NCBI GenBank assembly: GCA_020846005.1
Contig: JADLEQ010000112.1
Location: 1 to 61,474 of the forward strand
DNA length: 61,474 nt
Reading direction: 5' to 3'
From: Polyangiaceae bacterium
GTDB lineage: Bacteria; Myxococcota_A; Polyangia; Polyangiales; Polyangiaceae
This document shows positions 33,705 to 41,719 of the stretch, one piece after another. Position 1 is the first letter of the stretch, and each line of letters starts with the position of its first letter. Under the pieces are notes generated by a model, which saw nothing but the letters and a program-made list of their open reading frames with translations, searched no databases and was not told the origin of the DNA. A program made the translations under genes and the position numbers.

Positions 33705-35594
33705 CTCCGCGGGAGCGGCGGCGACGGGGTCGACGAGCGGGAGGCGGCGGACTGCCGCCGTCTGCTCGCGCGGCCCCGAGTGCACGGACGACGGCATGCC
33801 GGTGGCGGAGGTCGTCACTTTGCGGAGCGTCGGATCGCCGACGGCGCGCAGCACGCGAGCCGGGTCCAGCGCGTGCGCGAGCTTCTCGCCCAGATCCTCG
33901 GCCAGGTTGCGCAAGAGCCCCGACGCGAGGCCGCCCTGCAGCCGCAGGACCTCGCGCGTGGTCGGCGCTGGCGCGCCGGTGCGCGACTCGGTACGGAGCA
34001 GCCCGGGCTGCTGCAGGACACGGAGCTTCCGCGCCGCCTGCGACACCAGGTAGAGCGCGGGGGACGCCGCTTCCATCGCGCGCTCGGCCGGCGTCGGCGC
34101 TCCGGTGAGGCGGATGATCTCGCGCCGCACGCGGAGCGCGCGTTCGCGCGCCTCGCGGCTCGGCGCGAACGCGATGAGCGCGCCCATGGCCGGCAGGAGG
34201 CCGTGCGCGTCCCGTGCGAGCCGCTCCGCGCGGGCGGCGAGGAGCGGGTTCGGGTCGCCGCGGAGCGTCTCGACGCCGCGGAGCGCGACCTCGGTGAAGC
34301 GCGCGATGCTCGGCCCGAGGCGGCGGTAGTCCTCCGCGTAGACCCAGCGCTGCAGGCGCTCGATCTCGGACGGGTCGTCGAACTTCGGGTGATCGAAGTG
34401 CATGGCGAAGCCGTCCCACCGGCGCAGATCGGGCTGCGCCTGGAACGACTCGCGGTAGCGCCCCTCGGAGATCACCTGCTCGTGGAAGGGAGTCCCCGGG
34501 AAGGCGAAGTAGATGAGGCACTGGGTGAGCGCGGGCTCGAGCGCCATGAGCTGCTCGAACTCACCGCGGATGGCCGCCTCGTCCTGGTACGGGAAGCCGA
34601 TGATCATCGACGTGAGCTGCGCGGTGCCCACGCTCTTCAGCTCGCGGTAGAGCTGGTCGATCGGCTTGCCCTGTTGCTTGCGGTACCCGGCGCCCACGCC
34701 CTCGAAGGCGTTCCATACGAGGTCGAAGCCCATCTCGGCGACCTCGCGCGCCTCGAACTGCGAGAGCCCGCGGACGCTGCCGAAGCCCATCATGCTGAGC
34801 GGGTCGTTGGCCTCGCGGACGCAGTCGAGGAACTCCAGCGCGCGGCGGCGGTGGAGGAAGAAGTCCTCGTCGATGACGATGAAGCTGCTCATGTCCTGGC
34901 CCTCGGCCTTCGCGCGGGCGCGCGTCGCGCAGAGGGCGTCGTAGATGTCGCGGCCGGTCCCGGAGAACGGCACGTACTTTCGGTCGAAGAAGTGGGACGT
35001 GCAGCAGAAGTCGCAGGCGTTCGAGCACCCGAGCCCCGCGGTGACGTGGCCGACGACGCTCTCTCGCTGGAACGCCAGCACCTGCGCCACCGGGATCGGC
35101 GCGTGCGGGTGGCGGATCGGCGCGTCCTCTCGCTCCCCGAGCTCACGGCGGAGGAACCGGACGCCCTCCTCGCGGCAGATCGCGTCCCCCCACGGGCGGA
35201 GCACCTCGTCGGGCAGCACCGTCCCGTAGCCGCCGAGGATGATGCGGGCGTCCGGCGCATACCGGCGAATGAGCGGCACCATCTCCCGGACCTTGTGGAA
35301 CGTCGCCACCACGAAGTTCAGGCCGATGTGCGTGTAGCCGCCCTTCTTCAGCTCGGCGACCAGCTCGCGCTTCGATGGGTAGTGCAGCGTGATGGTCGGC
35401 GCCTCGACGTTCTCCGCGAGGTAGTCGATCGCCCACACGCGGATCACCTGTCGGAGGCTGAACGGCCCCTGCGCGCGGGTGACCTGCGCGTGGAACAGCT
35501 CGGCGCCCACGGAGTCGCCCTCGCCGGGGCCTCCGAATGGGCGGCAGACGCTGGTGAGCAGGACCTTCGCGGGGCGGGCAGGAGTCTGGGCCAT
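33702..35594 (-). CDS. B12-binding-type radical SAM protein
   Basis: 630 residues. N-terminal ~150 residues form a Rossmann-like region (YTHIGLNFVVATFHKVREMVPLIRRYAPDARIILGGYGT) as in cobalamin-binding radical SAM enzymes, but without the DxHxxG cobalamin-ligand motif. The 4Fe-4S motif GCSNACDFC gives Cys190, Cys194 and Cys197, and an elongated TIM barrel follows (IVIDEDFFLHRRR, MIIGFPYQDE). The C-terminal ~200 residues are Ala/Arg-rich helices with no known motif. Methylation or C-C chemistry on a hydrophobic substrate is the family expectation; the substrate is unknown. The ATG at 35594 is preferred over one 54 nt upstream. Confidence 0.85.
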   Translation of the reverse strand: MAQTPARPAKVLLTSVCRPFGGPGEGDSVGAELFHAQVTRAQGPFSLRQVIRVWAIDYLAENVEAPTITLHYPSKRELVAELKKGGYTHIGLNFVVATFHKVREMVPLIRRYAPDARIILGGYGTVLPDEVLRPWGDAICREEGVRFLRRELGEREDAPIRHPHAPIPVAQVLAFQRESVVGHVTAGLGCSNACDFCCTSHFFDRKYVPFSGTGRDIYDALCATRARAKAEGQDMSSFIVIDEDFFLHRRRALEFLDCVREANDPLSMMGFGSVRGLSQFEAREVAEMGFDLVWNAFEGVGAGYRKQQGKPIDQLYRELKSVGTAQLTSMIIGFPYQDEAAIRGEFEQLMALEPALTQCLIYFAFPGTPFHEQVISEGRYRESFQAQPDLRRWDGFAMHFDHPKFDDPSEIERLQRWVYAEDYRRLGPSIARFTEVALRGVETLRGDPNPLLAARAERLARDAHGLLPAMGALIAFAPSREARERALRVRREIIRLTGAPTPAERAMEAASPALYLVSQAARKLRVLQQPGLLRTESRTGAPAPTTREVLRLQGGLASGLLRNLAEDLGEKLAHALDPARVLRAVGDPTLRKVTTSATGMPSSVHSGPREQTAAVRRLPLVDPVAAAPAE

Positions 35595-35739
35595 CGTGGC
35601 GCGGACGCTACCGGGAAGGGGGTCCGCCCACCGTCCAGCGTCGGTCATCCTGCGTCACGGCTTGGTCAGCAACCCCGCGGAAGTTGACGGAAATCAAGAG
35701 TTCGGTGCGGTGAGCGGCGGGGCGTGGCACCGTCTGCCG

Positions 35740-37029
35740 ATGCGCGCGCTCCTCCGCTCGGCCCTCCTCGTGTCCGTCCTCGGCGTCCCGGTCCTCGCGG
35801 CGTGCGGCGGATCCAGTGACGACGCGGACGGCGGCCCCGGTGCTGCGGGTGGCGCGGGCGGTGCGGCGGGGGGCGGGGCCAACGCGACCGGCGGCGTGGC
35901 GGGCGGCGGAGCCGCAGGCGCTGCGGGCGGCGGTGGCGCCGGGGCAGAGGACGCGGGCTCGGCCGGCGCGGGCTCGGCCGGCGCGGGCTCGGCCGGCGCG
36001 GGCGGGGCGCTCCCGGCCCCCTCCGCCGCGCCCGCCTGTCCGCCAGGCGTGACGAAGGTCACCGAGCTCGGGCAGTTGACGGACGTGGATCGCGACAACG
36101 GCGCGGTGGTCCCCGAGCTCGGGGTGGTCCCCGACGGTGGCTCGCTCCCCGCTGACCCGCTCGCGAACGGGCCGTTCGCCATCGATGAGCAGCCTGTGGA
36201 CTGGCCTCGACCGCCGGGGGAGGGCGGCACGCTCCCCGGCACGATCTACGCGCCCAAGCTCGACGGTACGGCCGCGTCCGGCGGCCCGTTCCCGCTCGTG
36301 CTGGTGATGCCGGGGTTCGGGGCGACCTACCCGGACTACGCGAAGTACAGCCGCCAGATCGCGAGCCATGGGTTCGTGGTCCTCGGGCTGAACACGGCCG
36401 AGGGCGCGATCACCGCGGGCGCCGCCGACCACGAGCAGGAGGCGCGGCGTGCGATCGCCGCGATGGGCTGGATGCTCTCGCAGGGCCCCCTCGCGAGCCG
36501 GATCGACGCGACCAAGATCGCGATGGCGGGCCACTCGAAGGGCGGCAAGGTCGCGTTCTGGGCGGCGGCGCTCGACGTGCGCGTCGACCTCGTGATCGGC
36601 TGGGATCCGTCCAACGCCGGCGGCCCGCCGTGCTTCATCGATCCGGCGGGCTGCAACGCGAACCCGGTCGCTCCCAACTGCAACACGCCCGGCTCGGGCG
36701 TGTTGCACCTGATGCACGCGGAGACGTTCATCGTCGGCGTGCGCCCCGACACGATGAACCCCGAGGCCGCGCACAACGCGCTGAACTTCTACCGGGGGGC
36801 GCCCGGGCCGGCGACCTACCTCCAGGCGAAGGGCTCCCACGCCGGGTTCGCGGCGGGCGGCCTCGCGGGCGCGCTCGGCGACGAGAAGCTCCAAGCGCTC
36901 GCGCTCCGCGCCACGACGGGGCACCTCCTCCGTCGCTTCCGGGGCGTCGCCGTGGCGGCGGGGTACCTGCCCGGGGGGCAGAGCTTCGACCCGGACGCGC
37001 TCCTCCTCGAAGCGCCGCGCACGAAGTAG
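35740..37029 (+). CDS. chlorophyllase-like alpha/beta hydrolase lipoprotein
   Basis: 429 residues. Lipobox VLAAC (Cys22) then a Gly/Ala linker to about residue 90. The hydrolase core has FPLVLVMPGFGATYPDYAKYSRQIASHGF near 185, the nucleophile Ser266 in AGHSKGGK, WDPSN near 290 and a His in GSHAGFA. GHSxGG is the elbow of chlorophyllase/PET-hydrolase-like esterases. It probably hydrolyses esters outside the cell; the substrate is unknown. TTGACG lies about 40 bp upstream but without a convincing -10. Confidence 0.82.
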   Translation: MRALLRSALLVSVLGVPVLAACGGSSDDADGGPGAAGGAGGAAGGGANATGGVAGGGAAGAAGGGGAGAEDAGSAGAGSAGAGSAGAGGALPAPSAAPACPPGVTKVTELGQLTDVDRDNGAVVPELGVVPDGGSLPADPLANGPFAIDEQPVDWPRPPGEGGTLPGTIYAPKLDGTAASGGPFPLVLVMPGFGATYPDYAKYSRQIASHGFVVLGLNTAEGAITAGAADHEQEARRAIAAMGWMLSQGPLASRIDATKIAMAGHSKGGKVAFWAAALDVRVDLVIGWDPSNAGGPPCFIDPAGCNANPVAPNCNTPGSGVLHLMHAETFIVGVRPDTMNPEAAHNALNFYRGAPGPATYLQAKGSHAGFAAGGLAGALGDEKLQALALRATTGHLLRRFRGVAVAAGYLPGGQSFDPDALLLEAPRTK

Positions 37030-37116
37030 GGCGCCCGCCGGCTCGCGTCGCGCCGAGCGGCTTCGCGACCGCGACCGGCCGCGCTACCAAGCACCGGCCC
37101 GCGTCGCGGGTTCCCC

Positions 37117-39015
37117 ATGGCGCCCACGCCTCACGATCCAGAGCGCCGCTCCGCACTAGCGTGGACGGCCGTCACCGGCGCGGCCGCTGCGGCCGCGGTC
37201 GCCTACGCGGCGCTGCTCGTGGTCGTCGTGCCCGAGGCGACGCGCGCCAACTCGCTCGCCCTCCGCGCGCGGGGGGCGGTCGGTGTCAGCGTGGCGCTCG
37301 CGGCGCTCGCGGGCGCCGTGGGCGGCTGGGCGTGGGCGCGCCGGCGCAGCGCGTGGCGCGCGTCGCAAGCGCGGCGCGCGCTGGTGCCGCTGCTCTGTCT
37401 GCCGCTCGTCGCGTCGCTGGTCGATCGCGAGCTCTGGCGAGGAACGGACGCCGAGCTGCTGCTCGTGCTCGGCGGGTTCGGCCTCGTGATCGAGCGGGCG
37501 CTCGCGGTCGCGGCGCAGAGCCGCCTCTGGCGGCGGTGGCTGCTCCCGCTGCGGAGGCTGCCCGTGGCCGTCCCCCTCCTGGCCCTCGTCGCGCTGTGCG
37601 CGCTCTGGGGCGCGACCGTCGCGTGGGGGACGACGCTCCAGCTCGAGCGGTTCGCGACCGCGACCTCCGACCTGGGGGAGTTCGACAACCTCTTCTTCAA
37701 CGCGCTCTCCGGGCGGCCGTTCCGCGCGCCCGCGATCGACGGCGATGTCCGGGCCTGGAGCGCGCTCAAGGTCCACTTCGAGCTCGTCCTCTACGCGCTC
37801 CTGCCCTTCTACGCGATCGCCCCCGGCCCGAAGGCGCTCCTCGTCCTGCAGGCGGTGCTGATCGCCCTCACCCCGCTCCCGCTCTACCTCGCGTTCCACC
37901 GGAGCCTCGGGCGGTGGGTGGCGCTCGCGGTCGCCGCGAGCTTCTGCCTCCTGCCGGCCGTCCAGCGCGCGAGCTTCTACGATTTCCACTTCCCGCCCGT
38001 CGGAGCGTTCTTCGTCGCGTGCGCCGTCTGGGCGCTCGGCGTGCCCGGGCGTCGCGGCGCGGTGGCGTCCGTCGTGGCGGTGGCGTTCGCGCTCGCGTCC
38101 CGCGAGGAGATCTCGTTCGGCCTGGCCGTCTACGGCGCGGTCATGGTCACCCGGGTGACCGAGCGGCGGCGCTACGCCGCGCTCGCGGTCGCGGGGATCG
38201 CGTGGTTCCTCCTAGTGAAGTTCGCGATCATGCCCGCGATCGGTCGCACCTGGTTCGTCGGCATGTACCAGGACCTGCTCCCGCCGGGCGCCAAGGGGCT
38301 CGGCGGCGTGGTGCTGTCGGCGGTCACCAACCCGACCTTCGTGCTGCGCAAGCTGCTGTCCTTCGAGAAGCTGGTCTACGTGCTCCACTTCGCGGCGCCG
38401 CTCGCGTTCGTGTGGGTGCGCGGCTGGCGGAGCTGGGTGCTGGCGGCTTCCGCGGTCCCGTTCACGCTGCTCGCGACGAACCGCCCGTTCCTCTACCAGT
38501 CGAGCTTCCAGTACGTGTACTTCTGGGCGCCGTGGGTGGTGGTCGGGGCGGCGCTCGTGCTGCGCGAGCTCCCCGCGGCGAGGCGAGCCGCCGCCGCGGG
38601 CGCGATGCTCGTCACGAGCGCGCTCGCGACGCGACAGCTCGGCATCGTGCTCGGCGGGGACGAGATCGTCGGCGGCTTCGGGCCGAAGCGCGTGAGCGTC
38701 GCCGCCGACGAGGCGGCGCACGTGACGGCGGCGCGCGCCCTCGCCGGGCGGATCCCGCCGGGCGCCTCGGTGGCCGCGACGGAGCGCGAGGGCCCGTACG
38801 TGTCGACGCGGGCGGACTTCTTCAGCCTGAAGGTCACGGCCGGGTCGGCGGAGTACCTGCTCTTCGGGCCGATCGTGCTCGACTCGGAGAAGGCCCGGCT
38901 GCGCGAGGCGCTCCGCCTCGGCTACGGCGTGGAGGCGATCGAGGGGCCTCTCGTCCTCCTGCGGCGGGGCGCCGCCCCCGAGCGGAACGCCGAGGCGCTG
39001 CGCCGCCTGCGGTGA
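37117..39015 (+). CDS. DUF2079 membrane protein
   Basis: 632 residues with about eleven TM helices. DUF2079 hallmarks are ATSDLGEFDNLFFNALSGRPF, KVHFELVLYALLPFYAI and SFYDFHFPPVGAFF, resembling GT-C glycosyltransferases with acidic residues in the first loop (DLGEFD). The C-terminal ~130 residues are extracytoplasmic and soluble (AGRIPPGASVAATEREGPYVSTRADFF). A lipid-linked sugar transferase role is inferred from fold similarity only. The ATG follows the hydrolase gene by 87 bp, so they may be co-transcribed. Confidence 0.85.
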   Translation: MAPTPHDPERRSALAWTAVTGAAAAAAVAYAALLVVVVPEATRANSLALRARGAVGVSVALAALAGAVGGWAWARRRSAWRASQARRALVPLLCLPLVASLVDRELWRGTDAELLLVLGGFGLVIERALAVAAQSRLWRRWLLPLRRLPVAVPLLALVALCALWGATVAWGTTLQLERFATATSDLGEFDNLFFNALSGRPFRAPAIDGDVRAWSALKVHFELVLYALLPFYAIAPGPKALLVLQAVLIALTPLPLYLAFHRSLGRWVALAVAASFCLLPAVQRASFYDFHFPPVGAFFVACAVWALGVPGRRGAVASVVAVAFALASREEISFGLAVYGAVMVTRVTERRRYAALAVAGIAWFLLVKFAIMPAIGRTWFVGMYQDLLPPGAKGLGGVVLSAVTNPTFVLRKLLSFEKLVYVLHFAAPLAFVWVRGWRSWVLAASAVPFTLLATNRPFLYQSSFQYVYFWAPWVVVGAALVLRELPAARRAAAAGAMLVTSALATRQLGIVLGGDEIVGGFGPKRVSVAADEAAHVTAARALAGRIPPGASVAATEREGPYVSTRADFFSLKVTAGSAEYLLFGPIVLDSEKARLREALRLGYGVEAIEGPLVLLRRGAAPERNAEALRRLR

Positions 39016-39018
39016 CCG

Positions 39019-39035
39019 CGGCGCAGCGGGCGCCG
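39019..39035. terminator. hairpin between converging DUF2079 and glyoxalase genes
   Basis: CGGCGC-N5-GCGCCG forms a 6-bp stem with a 5-nt loop in the 27-bp convergent gap. It could end both transcripts. Confidence 0.4.
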
Positions 39036-39042
39036 GTGGGGT

Positions 39043-39468
39043 TCACCACTCGCCGCGGTTGGGCAGCGAGGCCCACGGCTCGGCGGGCGCGAGCGCTTCG
39101 CCGCGCTGCAGCAATTCGACCGATGCGCCGTCGGGTGACCGCACGAACGCCATCCTGCCGTCGCGTGGTGGGCGCAGGATCTCCACGCCGGCGCGCTGGA
39201 GCTTCGCGCAGGTGGCGTAGAGGTCCTCGACCTCGAACGCCAGGTGACCGAACGATCGCCCGATCGAGTAGGGCTCGGCTTGGTCCCAGTTGTGCGTCAG
39301 CTCGACCTCGGCCCGGTCGCCCTCCGCGCCCGTCGAGAGGAAGAGGAGCGTGAAACGCCCCGCCGGGACCTCCCTGCGACGCACCTCGCGCAGGCCCAGG
39401 TGATCGCAGAAGAACTCGAGCGCCGCGGCGAGATCTCGGACCCGGAGCATGGTGTGAAGGAAACGCAC
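39043..39468 (-). CDS. gloA: glyoxalase I (lactoylglutathione lyase)
   Basis: 141 residues. All four metal ligands are in place: His5 ([10 protein letters not shown]), Glu56 ([10 protein letters not shown]), His75 ([10 protein letters not shown]) and Glu118 ([10 protein letters not shown]). The short GloA length and [11 protein letters not shown] block fit the Ni/Co-dependent bacterial class. The enzyme isomerises the hemithioacetal of methylglyoxal and glutathione. The C-terminus has ~18 extra residues. It is monocistronic, divergent from the hybrid kinase gene. Confidence 0.92.
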   Translation of the reverse strand: MRFLHTMLRVRDLAAALEFFCDHLGLREVRRREVPAGRFTLLFLSTGAEGDRAEVELTHNWDQAEPYSIGRSFGHLAFEVEDLYATCAKLQRAGVEILRPPRDGRMAFVRSPDGASVELLQRGEALAPAEPWASLPNRGEW

Positions 39469-39611
39469 AATCAGGAGCCTAGCGCGGCGCGTCGACGCGT
39501 ACGACCGGCGAGGGCCCGGGTCGCCCGGGGGCGCCGCGCCCCGGCCGGAGCCCCGCCCGCGGCCGTCACGCGGTGCACCCTGGCCGGCCAGCGCGGCCCA
39601 GGCACGGCTCG

Positions 39612-39643
39612 TGCGGACGGGCCCCTGGGAGGCACCGTCCGCA
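39612..39643. promoter_or_regulatory. inverted repeat upstream of the hybrid sensor kinase gene
   Basis: TGCGGACGG (39612-39620) and CCGTCCGCA (39635-39643) form a perfect 9-bp inverted repeat with a 14-nt spacer, 37 nt before the kinase ATG. It could be an operator or a leader hairpin. A separate 10-bp palindrome TGGCCGGCCA is at 39581-39590. Confidence 0.4.
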
Positions 39644-39680
39644 AGGGCGCATTACTGTGGCTGAGGCCGGACGCCGGCGT

Positions 39681-41699
39681 ATGCTCGTCCCGAAGGTGAC
39701 CACCTCCGATCGCCACCAACTCGGGCCGCCCGAGCCCTTCGCCGCGAGCGTCTACGCCGCCGCGCTCGCCTGCGCCCGGGTCGGGGTCTGGCGGCACGAC
39801 CTCACGACGGGTGAGCTGCGCTGGTCTGCCGAGTGCGGAGCCATCGCTGGTCAGCCGGCGGTCGCGCGCTCGGCGCCGTTCGACGAGTGCCTGCGCTTCG
39901 TGCACCCCGAGGACGCCGCGCTCATCGGCGCACAGCTGCAGGCGGTCGTGGGCGGGCCCGCGTCCGGCGCGGGCGGCTGCGCGGACTACGAGCTGGAGCA
40001 CCGACTGCTCCGCGACGACGGCACCGTCGTGTGGGTCGAGGTGCGCGGCCGCGTCGAGCGCGGCGCAGCGGGCGAGCCGCTCGCGATCACCGGGACGATG
40101 ACGGACGTGACGGAGCGCCGCCTCGCAGTCGAGCAGCTCCGCCGCCGCGAGGAGGAGCAGCGCCTCGCCGCCGAGCTCGCGACCGACTACGTGTACGCCG
40201 CCGACCTCACCGAGACGGGCGTACGCACGCGCGTGGTCGCCGGGTCGTTCGAGCGGACCACCGGGTACACGGTGGCGGAGCTCGACGCGCGCGGCGGCTG
40301 GCCGTCCGTGTTCCACCCGGACGACCGCCCCCGCCTGATGCAGCTCCTCGACCAACTGCTCCGCGGACACGCGCAGGTCAACGAATATCGGATCGTGCGC
40401 GCCGACGGCGAGGCGCGGTGGCTGCGCGATGTCGTGCGTCCGATCCTGGACGACGCCGGGCGCGTGGTGCGCTTCGTCGGCGGGGCGACGGACATCACCG
40501 AGCGGCGGCGGCTCGAGGAGGAGCTCCTCCAGGCGCGGAAGCTCGAGGCGATCGGGCGCATCTCGGGCGCGGTCGCGCACGACTTCAACAACCTCCTGGG
40601 GGTCGTGCTCTCGGGGGTGGACGTGCTCGCCTCGCGCCACCCGGGCGTGGCAGGCGACCCGGATCTGGACGCGATCCGCGGCGCGGCGGTGCGCGGGGGA
40701 GAGCTCGCGCGGGCGCTCCTCACCGCCGGGCGGCGGCAGCCGGGTACACCTCAGACGTTCGACTGCGAGGAGCTGCTGCGGGCCGCCGTCCCCATGATCG
40801 AGCACGCGATCGGTGAGCGCATCTCCGTCGTGGTGCGCGTGTCGGCGTCCGCTGCGGTCCGCATCGATCCCACCCAGGCTCACCTCCTCCTCCTGAACCT
40901 CGCGATCAACGCCCGAGACGCGATGCCGTCGGGTGGGGTGTTCACGCTCGCGTGCGCGGTGGTCGAGCCGGGCGCCGCTCCCGGCCGTGGCCCGGCCGGC
41001 CTCGGCCCCGGGCCGTTCGTCGTGATCGAGGCGTCCGATGACGGGCTCGGGATCCCGGAGGAGGTGCTGCCGCACGTCTTCGAGCCCTTCTTCACCACGA
41101 AGGCCGAGGGCGCTGGCGCCGGTCTCGGGCTCGCTACGTGCTACGGCGTCGCCGCCAGCGCAGGCGGGACGATGACCGCCGAGAGCCGCCCCGGCGCCGG
41201 CGCGACCTTCCGCGTCTACCTCCCCGTCGCGGTGGCCGCGGAGGAGCAGCCGCCCGCCACCGCGGTGGTCAGCGTACCGGCGGGCACCGAGCGCGTGCTG
41301 GTGGTGGAGGACGGCGCGCAGCTCCGCCGGCTCGCGCAGCGGATCCTCGCGGGGCGCGGCTACGACGTGAAGGTCGCGGGCACGGCCTCGGAGGCGGTCG
41401 CCGAGGCGGAGCGTATGGATCGGCTCGACGTCGTCGTCGCCGACGTGGGGCTCCCCGATGGCCTCGGCACCGAGCTGGCGGCGCGGATCACCAGGCGCCG
41501 GCCGACCGTGCGCGTGCTCCTCATGTCCGGCAACCCCTCGGACGAGGCGACGCGTCGGGCGATCGACGGCGGCGTGCCCTTCCTGCAGAAGCCGTTCGGC
41601 GCCAGCGACCTGGCGGGCCGCGTGCGCGAGGTGCTCGACGCCGCGCCCTCCGCGCACGAGTGCGCCTTGCGCGCGTTGGACCTCGCGGTCGGCGCCTGA
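39681..41699 (+). CDS. hybrid sensor histidine kinase (PAS-PAS-HisKA-HATPase-REC)
   Basis: 672 residues, no TM helices, so a cytoplasmic sensor. Two PAS/PAC modules span about 20-150 and 155-278, each ending in a TDVTERR/TDITERR PAC boundary. The phospho-acceptor is His300 in VAHDFNNLLGVVLSG, the class found in PAS-rich hybrid kinases. The HATPase has N (LLNLAINARDAMP), G1 (DDGLGIPEE), F (FEPFFTTK) and G2 (GAGLGLATCYG) boxes. The C-terminal receiver has Asp588 (VVADVGLPDG) and Lys637 (LQKPFG). No adjacent response regulator gene exists, so the signal output is elsewhere. Confidence 0.93.
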   Translation: MLVPKVTTSDRHQLGPPEPFAASVYAAALACARVGVWRHDLTTGELRWSAECGAIAGQPAVARSAPFDECLRFVHPEDAALIGAQLQAVVGGPASGAGGCADYELEHRLLRDDGTVVWVEVRGRVERGAAGEPLAITGTMTDVTERRLAVEQLRRREEEQRLAAELATDYVYAADLTETGVRTRVVAGSFERTTGYTVAELDARGGWPSVFHPDDRPRLMQLLDQLLRGHAQVNEYRIVRADGEARWLRDVVRPILDDAGRVVRFVGGATDITERRRLEEELLQARKLEAIGRISGAVAHDFNNLLGVVLSGVDVLASRHPGVAGDPDLDAIRGAAVRGGELARALLTAGRRQPGTPQTFDCEELLRAAVPMIEHAIGERISVVVRVSASAAVRIDPTQAHLLLLNLAINARDAMPSGGVFTLACAVVEPGAAPGRGPAGLGPGPFVVIEASDDGLGIPEEVLPHVFEPFFTTKAEGAGAGLGLATCYGVAASAGGTMTAESRPGAGATFRVYLPVAVAAEEQPPATAVVSVPAGTERVLVVEDGAQLRRLAQRILAGRGYDVKVAGTASEAVAEAERMDRLDVVVADVGLPDGLGTELAARITRRRPTVRVLLMSGNPSDEATRRAIDGGVPFLQKPFGASDLAGRVREVLDAAPSAHECALRALDLAVGA

Positions 41700-41719
41700 G
41701 CGCGCCCGCGCCGCGCTCA
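41697..41719. terminator. bidirectional hairpin built from both stop codons
   Basis: TGAGCGCG (41697-41704), a 7-nt loop and CGCGCTCA (41712-41719) form a perfect 8-bp stem. As at 33670-33704, its ends are the TGA codons of the converging kinase and receptor genes. Confidence 0.55.

Noticed and set aside
35725..35742. TGGCAC upstream of the chlorophyllase-like gene as a sigma-54 promoter
   Set aside because: The GC of the -12 box is not at the required GG-N10-GC spacing and the start codon is too close.
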